From: Bacteroidales bacterium
GTDB taxonomy: Bacteria; Bacteroidota; Bacteroidia; Bacteroidales; UBA932
Direction: 5' to 3'
Length of the DNA: 64,000 bases
Assembly (NCBI GenBank): GCA_016285455.1
Contig: JAEEQS010000002.1
Span: forward strand, 186,001 to 250,000
Each line of letters starts with the position of its first letter. The stretch's first letter is position 1. Both the position numbers and the translations under genes were made by a program. Positions 58,290 through 64,000 of this stretch are shown here, in pieces. Below the pieces are notes generated by a model that worked only from the letters and a program-made list of their open reading frames with translations, was not told where the DNA came from and searched no databases.

Positions 58290-59165
58290 TCATTTTATGA
58301 CGAGCAATCCAGACCTGCGAATCTCAAATTCAAGGAACGATTCAGCCCATAGAGGCTCACCGTCAATGTGTATGTATCCGGGAGCGTTTCTTATGACAGT
58401 GAAAGCAGAGAGCTTGATTCTTGAGTATATCTTCTTGTCTTTATCCAGTGTCCCCCGGAATAGTTTCCTTGCCACAGACGGAGCCTTCCAGAAGGAGAAT
58501 TGTCTCATTGCCGCTATGTCAAGCAGACCGTCTGTTACACAAGCTCCTGGAGCGATAATGGCGTTATTACCCCATTGCGATGCGTTTGCAACCGTCAACA
58601 GAACCGCATCCTGCTTAATGACTGGCTGTCCTTCAGAGCGGATCAGATATGTCTGGCTCTTTGCTCTACGCCATTCTTTCATCACGCAACAAACGTAGCT
58701 ATAAAGTCCTCTCTTCTTGGCTTTTGAAAACCGCAGGCTTACTTCAGCGTCAAGCCCCATTCCGCAAGTGCAGAAAAACTTCCGGCCGTTAACCGTAGCG
58801 TAATCTATTCTTTCCGGAGCGGAACTGTTAAGCGCCTTTATAGCCTCGGCCGGATTTAACGGTATTCTAAGATGGCGGGCTAGGCCGTTGCCGCTTCCGC
58901 AAGGAATTATTGCCAGAGCAGTGTTGGTTCCGGCAAGAGAGCTTGCAACCTCGTTCACCGTGCCGTCTCCGCCAACAGCGGCCACTATATCAACTCCTTC
59001 AGAGGCAGCTTTTCCCGCCAGTAATTTTGCGTGGGAAGCATATTCCGTATAAACCACGCTGAAAGAGAAAACGGAAGAGTTCAGATAGCGGGACGCAATG
59101 TCCCCGACATTCTCTTTCTTCCCCTTTCCGCTTGCAGGATTGACTATGAAAACTATCTTCTTCAC
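58290..59165 (-). CDS. diacylglycerol/lipid kinase family protein
   Basis: FIVNPASGKGKKE; VAAVGGDGTVNEVASSLAGTNTALAIIPCGSGNGLARHL. Confidence 0.92.
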   Translation of the reverse strand: MKKIVFIVNPASGKGKKENVGDIASRYLNSSVFSFSVVYTEYASHAKLLAGKAASEGVDIVAAVGGDGTVNEVASSLAGTNTALAIIPCGSGNGLARHLRIPLNPAEAIKALNSSAPERIDYATVNGRKFFCTCGMGLDAEVSLRFSKAKKRGLYSYVCCVMKEWRRAKSQTYLIRSEGQPVIKQDAVLLTVANASQWGNNAIIAPGACVTDGLLDIAAMRQFSFWKAPSVARKLFRGTLDKDKKIYSRIKLSAFTVIRNAPGYIHIDGEPLWAESFLEFEIRRSGLLVIK

Positions 59166-59242
59166 CCTGTGGAGTATAATTAGTCTAACGGCAAAGTTAC
59201 GGTATTCCTGCTATTATTTTTATCTTTGTGAATTGGAAACCA

Positions 59243-59923
59243 ATGAAAACAAGTATGAACAAGTTGTTACTGGCATTGATAATAGTTGCAGCGGTGGGGG
59301 CTGTTGCCGCCATCATATTAAGCTGCGGAACAAAAAAGCGCGCAACAGACATTCCTGCTCCAAAAGCAGAGCCGGAGGAGTTCATACAGGGAACCGGAGA
59401 CACGCTGATTGCCTTGAGATTTGAATCGTGGATTGGCGGAAATTTCTATAATTCCGATGTCTATGACTTTTCCCACGGAGAACACGGCTCACATCTATAT
59501 TTCCGGCAAAGCGGCAGCTTTTCAGGCAGCGGCCGAGGACTTTTTGATGGGGCTTTTATACTTCCTGATTTTGAGGTTCTTGTAAAAGAACTGGATCTTG
59601 CGTCTTATCCTTTTACCGCCTTCAGCGATGAAAACAAGAAAAAAGACAGGTGGATGATTCAGGTCAAGTACAAAGACTCTCACAGGCTATCAATAGTAAA
59701 GTACCTGAACTCTGAAGACCAGGCCAAAGACCAGGAGGTTATGGACAAGACAAGAGCCGTCTTCAAAAAGCTGCTGGATGAAATGGAAAAGCGCCAGATA
59801 AGGTGTGAACGTTCTAAATATACATATGACTCCAAGGGTAATGTAACAAGAAGGATTGACTATACCGCAGACGGAATCGTCCGCGGAGGATGGGACGCAA
59901 ACAACCCTTTGGCAAGCTTTTAA
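59243..59923 (+). CDS. hypothetical lipoprotein
   Basis: MKTSMNKLLLALIIVAAVGAVAAIILSCGTKK lipobox. Confidence 0.6.
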   Translation: MKTSMNKLLLALIIVAAVGAVAAIILSCGTKKRATDIPAPKAEPEEFIQGTGDTLIALRFESWIGGNFYNSDVYDFSHGEHGSHLYFRQSGSFSGSGRGLFDGAFILPDFEVLVKELDLASYPFTAFSDENKKKDRWMIQVKYKDSHRLSIVKYLNSEDQAKDQEVMDKTRAVFKKLLDEMEKRQIRCERSKYTYDSKGNVTRRIDYTADGIVRGGWDANNPLASF

Positions 59924-59947
59924 TAACAGAAACTCCAAACAATTGAT

Positions 59948-61300
59948 ATGAAGATAATTATTGCCGGAGCCGGAGAAGTGGGAAGCCACCTGGCCAAAAT
60001 GCTCAGCCGAGAGGCCAACGACATTACCATCATAGAAAGCGATGAAACCAAACTGGACAAGCTCAGCGAACTTGCAGACGTGGTAACCGTACACGGAGAC
60101 CCTACATCCATACCCGTTTTGCGTCAGGCGGGAGCCGCAAAGGCAGACCTTTTCATTGCCGTAGGCCCAGCCCAGACACAGAACACAAACATCATCTCCT
60201 CCCTTCTGGCAAAGAAGATGGGTGCCAAGAAAGTCACCGCCAGAATCAACAACGACGAATATCTTGAGCACGACAACAAGCTAATTTTCACGGAACTGGG
60301 AATAGATCTCCTATTCTATCCGGAAAAGATGGCGGCTTACGAAATCATAGACCTTCTCAAGGAAACCGGCACCAGCGAGTTTATGGACTTTGCCAGGGGA
60401 AAACTTCAGATGGCTGTATTCCGTCTCGACGACGGAGCCCCTCTGATCAACAAGACCCTCAACATCCTCAGCAACGGCCATCCGGAAAACAAGCCTTTCA
60501 AGCCAGTTGCCATAGCCAGGGGAAACGAGACCATCATCCCGAATGCAGACACCAAGTTCCAGCAGGGAGATCTGATATTTATGGTCTGCAAGAAAGAAGG
60601 TTTCCAGGAACTTATGATCCACTCCGGAAAATACGACATAGACGTCAAGAACCTGATGATTGTGGGCGGAGGAAGAATTGCCGAGATGCTCTGCCGCAAG
60701 ATGCTCCACAAAGTGGATCATATCAAAGTGATAGAAGCTCGCAAGGAAAGATGCGAGTATCTTGCAGAAGCTCTTCCAGAGGTGGTTGTGATTAACGGAG
60801 ACGCCCGCAACACAGACCTCCTGGTGGAAGAAGATGCCGGCGGATACGACGCTTTTGTGGCTGTCACGTCTTCCAGCGAAACCAACATCCTATCCTGCGT
60901 GGCCGTCAAGAATATGGGTGTTCCTAAAGTCATCGCCGAGGTAGAGAATCTGGAATACATCACCCTTGCAGAAGATATGGGAATTGATGCGGTAATCAAC
61001 AAGAAGCTGGTTACAGCCGGCAGAATATTCCGCTTTACCCTAAGCAACAAGGTGCGATCCATCAAATGCCTCAACGGAAGCGACGCAGAAGTTCTGGAAT
61101 TCATCGCTAATCCGGAAAGCGCGATCACCAAGTCCCCGATCAAGGATCTAAAGTTCCCGAAAGAAGCCATCATTGGCGGAATCATAAGGGGAGAAGAGAG
61201 CATAATAGCCAATAGCAACACTGTTGTGGCGCCATACGACAGAGTTGTGGTATTCGCTCTACCTCAAGTCCTTGCCAAGGTAAACAAATTCTTCCTGTAG
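59948..61300 (+). CDS. trkA: Trk system potassium uptake protein TrkA
   Basis: Two TrkA-N Rossmann repeats (IIIAGAGEVGSHLAKMLS; LMIVGGGRIAEMLCRKM) with TrkA-C domains. Confidence 0.93.
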   Translation: MKIIIAGAGEVGSHLAKMLSREANDITIIESDETKLDKLSELADVVTVHGDPTSIPVLRQAGAAKADLFIAVGPAQTQNTNIISSLLAKKMGAKKVTARINNDEYLEHDNKLIFTELGIDLLFYPEKMAAYEIIDLLKETGTSEFMDFARGKLQMAVFRLDDGAPLINKTLNILSNGHPENKPFKPVAIARGNETIIPNADTKFQQGDLIFMVCKKEGFQELMIHSGKYDIDVKNLMIVGGGRIAEMLCRKMLHKVDHIKVIEARKERCEYLAEALPEVVVINGDARNTDLLVEEDAGGYDAFVAVTSSSETNILSCVAVKNMGVPKVIAEVENLEYITLAEDMGIDAVINKKLVTAGRIFRFTLSNKVRSIKCLNGSDAEVLEFIANPESAITKSPIKDLKFPKEAIIGGIIRGEESIIANSNTVVAPYDRVVVFALPQVLAKVNKFFL

Positions 61301-61302
61301 AG

Positions 61303-61815
61303 TCAGTAGAGAATACTCCTGAGCCGCGAAGCCCACTCTCCGTTTATCACGGAGAGCTGCCTGCGGAATGTTCTCAGGTCTGCAAAGCCGCTCCTCAGAA
61401 TTATAAAGGCGTACTCGGCCGCATCCACTCTTTCTTCATCTTCAGACAGAATTCCTCTGGTATTGGAAGGCAAAGAAGCTATCTGCTGAAAAATGCTTTT
61501 GAACCTCAATTCGTTAAGATATGTCCTGAAGCCTTTCTTGGTAGAGAGCAAGTTGGAAATGTAAGTGCGATTGCTTCCTACCTGAGAGGCTATTCTAGAT
61601 AGACTGAGATAAGGATCCAGATAGAGCTTTCTACTCTCTATGTAATCCTCCAGACGATCATTCAAGTTCTTTAGAGTCTGAGCCTTAGAACTTGTGAACA
61701 TACACTCGGGGTACCTCAGCAAATCTTCTTCCCCTCTTTCGCCTTCAATTTTTATCGCCATCCTGAAAAACTTGTCGCTGAGACTGAAAAAAAGCCTTCT
61801 TAGATAATTCCTCAT
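61303..61815 (-). CDS. AraC-type HTH protein lacking a sensor domain
   Basis: YLDPYLSLSRIASQVGSNRTYISNLLSTKKGFRTYLNELRF. Confidence 0.7.
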   Translation of the reverse strand: MRNYLRRLFFSLSDKFFRMAIKIEGERGEEDLLRYPECMFTSSKAQTLKNLNDRLEDYIESRKLYLDPYLSLSRIASQVGSNRTYISNLLSTKKGFRTYLNELRFKSIFQQIASLPSNTRGILSEDEERVDAAEYAFIILRSGFADLRTFRRQLSVINGEWASRLRSILY

Positions 61816-62375
61816 ATTTTGTTCAAATCCTTGATATAGTCATAAACAGAAATGGTTTCCTTTTTCTTCAGCCTCTTTTTAACCTCTCTCTGCCATTTTA
61901 CGGGAGACCTCTGAGTAAAGTTCCCGAAAGCGTTGGAAAAAGAGGAGAAAGATTTGAATCCAGATTTGGAAACCCATTCCTTTCTGGAAATGCCAGGCTG
62001 TGAAAGATAGAGCACACAAGCTTCCTTTACTCTGAAATAGTTGCACATCTGGCTGAAATTCATCATAAAGCAATCGTTGATAGCCTTGCTCAGATAATTG
62101 CGGTTGGTGCCAACAGCCTTTGAAAGGTCAGCGATTCTTAGTTGGGAGTTAAGATAGAGCTTCTTGGCCTCCATAACGTGAGCGGCCTTGCTTGCAATGT
62201 AGAATAAATCGTTGCTTTCGTAAAGCAGAGAAGAATCTTCCGCGTAATGCTTATAAGTTTTTCTGGCGCGGATGGATTTGCGTCCGATTTTTTTGCGCAG
62301 TTTCCTGGCGCGGGAGACAAGCCATAATGTCAAAACGGTCTGGGCGATGATAAGAACCAATGCAATAGTGTTCAT
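61812..62375 (-). CDS. membrane-anchored AraC-type HTH protein
   Basis: N-terminal TM; YLNSQLRIADLSKAVGTNRNYLSKAINDCF...SGFKSFSSFSNAFGNFTQRSPVKWQ. Confidence 0.78.
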   Translation of the reverse strand: MNTIALVLIIAQTVLTLWLVSRARKLRKKIGRKSIRARKTYKHYAEDSSLLYESNDLFYIASKAAHVMEAKKLYLNSQLRIADLSKAVGTNRNYLSKAINDCFMMNFSQMCNYFRVKEACVLYLSQPGISRKEWVSKSGFKSFSSFSNAFGNFTQRSPVKWQREVKKRLKKKETISVYDYIKDLNKI

Positions 62376-62520
62376 AGTGCTTCGTTATTTCGCGCGGAAA
62401 GAAAGCACAAAAATAACGGCAGTAACAGGCCTCCCAAAAGCCTGAACCACAATTGCATCAAACTATTTTACGATTCTGGAATCGTACGAAATTACAATTC
62501 CAGGATTGTACAAAAATTGG

Positions 62521-63453
62521 CTATTTGCCTATCTGCTGGAAGCCTCTTCCCCATACTCCGGTAACCGGAGCCATAGAGATGAAAGAGTCTTTGTCTATCT
62601 CCCTGATCAGGTTGTGAATCTTGCCTACCTCGGTCTTGTGGATAAGAACCATCAGCATTTTGCTCTCGCTTCTGGTATACCATCCTTCTCCCGTAAGAAC
62701 CGTAACACCACGCCCCATTTCTTGGGTAATGATATCCGCAATCTTTTCATAATTCTTGGAGAATATGAATACCTGCACGCTCTGGCGGCTGCCGGCTACC
62801 ATCATATCCACAATCTGAGAGCAGGAAGCAATCAGCATATAGCCGTAAAGAACTGTTGCAAGCCTCATTCCCCAGGTTTCTGTGCCGATGACATTTCCGG
62901 CGGCATCTGTAATTTCCTTTGCCGGAATGAAAAGCGAGCAGGCAATTATTACAAGATCCATATAGAGAATCATCCTGCCCGGGGCAATGTTGTGGTATTT
63001 GGCAACCATAAGAGCCACAATGTCTGTTCCTCCGGTGCTTCCGCCCTGGGAGAAGCTGATGCCGATTCCCACGCCGCTCATCACGCCTCCGAATATTGCG
63101 CTGAGGAGTTTTCCGTTAGATATGGCTATCTCGTTGATAAAATCCTGAGGGATGAACTGGGGCACAAACTGGAAGAAAAGCGTGGATGCAACAATAGCAT
63201 AAACTGTCTTTGCCCCAAAGCCTTTTCCAAGAACCTTCAGCGCAATAAGCAGCAGTACAATGTTGATGGAAAAGTATGTTATGGAAATTGGCACTCCAAA
63301 GGCATAGAGTATGATAGAAGAGATACCTGAAACTCCGCCGCCAACAAGGTTGTTGGGAATCAGAAATATGCACCATCCCATCACATAGCACAGAAGGCCC
63401 AGCGTAATAATCACATAGGCCTTGATTCCGCCCAGAATTTTTCTTGTATTCAT
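62521..63453 (-). CDS. YitT family (DUF2179) membrane protein
   Basis: GGSTGGTDIVALMVAKYHNIAPGRMILYMDLVII and C-terminal DUF2179 (GVTVLTGEGWYTRSESKMLMVLIHKTE). Confidence 0.9.
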   Translation of the reverse strand: MNTRKILGGIKAYVIITLGLLCYVMGWCIFLIPNNLVGGGVSGISSIILYAFGVPISITYFSINIVLLLIALKVLGKGFGAKTVYAIVASTLFFQFVPQFIPQDFINEIAISNGKLLSAIFGGVMSGVGIGISFSQGGSTGGTDIVALMVAKYHNIAPGRMILYMDLVIIACSLFIPAKEITDAAGNVIGTETWGMRLATVLYGYMLIASCSQIVDMMVAGSRQSVQVFIFSKNYEKIADIITQEMGRGVTVLTGEGWYTRSESKMLMVLIHKTEVGKIHNLIREIDKDSFISMAPVTGVWGRGFQQIGK

Positions 63454-63459
63454 AATGCT

Positions 63460-64000
63460 TTAACTGTCAATCCATTTGAGAAGCCTCTTGAGACGGTTCT
63501 CCTGGCTTTTCTTCTGTTTGCCCTTGATTTCGGCAAAGCCCAGGCCATAGACAGAAGACAAGTTGGAAACGGAAATGAAAGCCTTAGGGTCAACCGCCTT
63601 TACGGCCTGCGTGATGTCTTTGAGCTGATGCTTTCTGGAAACCACTATCAGCACTTTGCCTTCCTGCTTTGAATACCACCCCACGGAGTCAAGTGCTGTA
63701 ACTCCTCTATTCTGCTCGTTCATAAGAGTATCGGCCACTTCCTGATACTTCTTGGAGAAGATAATGACCTGAACGCTCTGCGTGCTTCCTGTAAGAATAA
63801 GGTCCACCATATAAGAGAAGGCTATGGTGAAAATGTAACCGAAAATCACATCGCTCAGATGCTTGTCCGGAAGCAGGATTATGGAAGCTACAATGCAGAA
63901 GTCGCTGTACATAAAAACCTTTCCTGGAGAAATGTCTTTGTACTTGTTTATTATCAGAGCCAGGATATCCGTTCCGCCCGTACTTCCGTTGCGCTTGAAT
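63460..64000 (-). CDS. YitT family (DUF2179) membrane protein, truncated by window edge
   Basis: Frame continues to 64000 (NGSTGGTDILALIINKYKDISPGKVFMYSDFCIVASIILL...); the track's M at 63912 is internal. Confidence 0.88.
   Translation of the reverse strand, partial: FKRNGSTGGTDILALIINKYKDISPGKVFMYSDFCIVASIILLPDKHLSDVIFGYIFTIAFSYMVDLILTGSTQSVQVIIFSKKYQEVADTLMNEQNRGVTALDSVGWYSKQEGKVLIVVSRKHQLKDITQAVKAVDPKAFISVSNLSSVYGLGFAEIKGKQKKSQENRLKRLLKWIDS

Noticed and set aside
1-64000. tRNA/rRNA genes, insertion sequences or prophage
   Set aside because: No cloverleaf, rRNA-like stretch, transposase or phage structural gene was recognised on reading both strands; a tRNAscan/ISfinder run would be needed to exclude small or degenerate cases.

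Overview
The window is a Bacteroidetes/Bacteroidales-type chromosome segment, judged from TAnnTTTG -7 boxes and gene content. It is mostly dense housekeeping DNA: purE, hpt, adk, obgE, lplA, hpf, rpsU, xerC, mutA/mutB, an [FeFe] hydrogenase, a topoisomerase IV B subunit, aspA, tdk, rsmI, folE, mqnB, trkA and several ABC/efflux operons. An accessory island at about 6.8-16.1 kb carries a complete type II-C CRISPR-Cas locus on the minus strand: cas9 (about 1199 aa, catalytic motifs intact), cas1, cas2, and 27 apparently identical 36-bp repeats with 26 spacers. A tracrRNA is readable on the plus strand, divergent from cas9. The island also holds a higBA-type toxin-antitoxin cassette and an uncharacterised 318-aa protein. 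Main observations: (1) cas9 and the uncharacterised gene have the same promoter architecture, a 19-bp palindrome, exactly 9 nt, then TATCTTTGC; (2) the predicted cas9 leader is antisense to the whole tracrRNA; (3) the outer end of the array abuts what looks like a deletion scar of a second higBA-like cassette; (4) the 9-mer CTCAGCGAT/ATCGCTGAG occurs 16 times by eye in 64 kb, in several reading frames and in intergenic DNA, but not between 3.2 and 18.7 kb; (5) an operon of HprK-like kinase, S24/S26 peptidase, PqqD-like RRE protein and ABC exporter looks like a RiPP-type locus with no visible precursor or cyclase. All calls come from reading the sequence and the ORF track; no database search was run.
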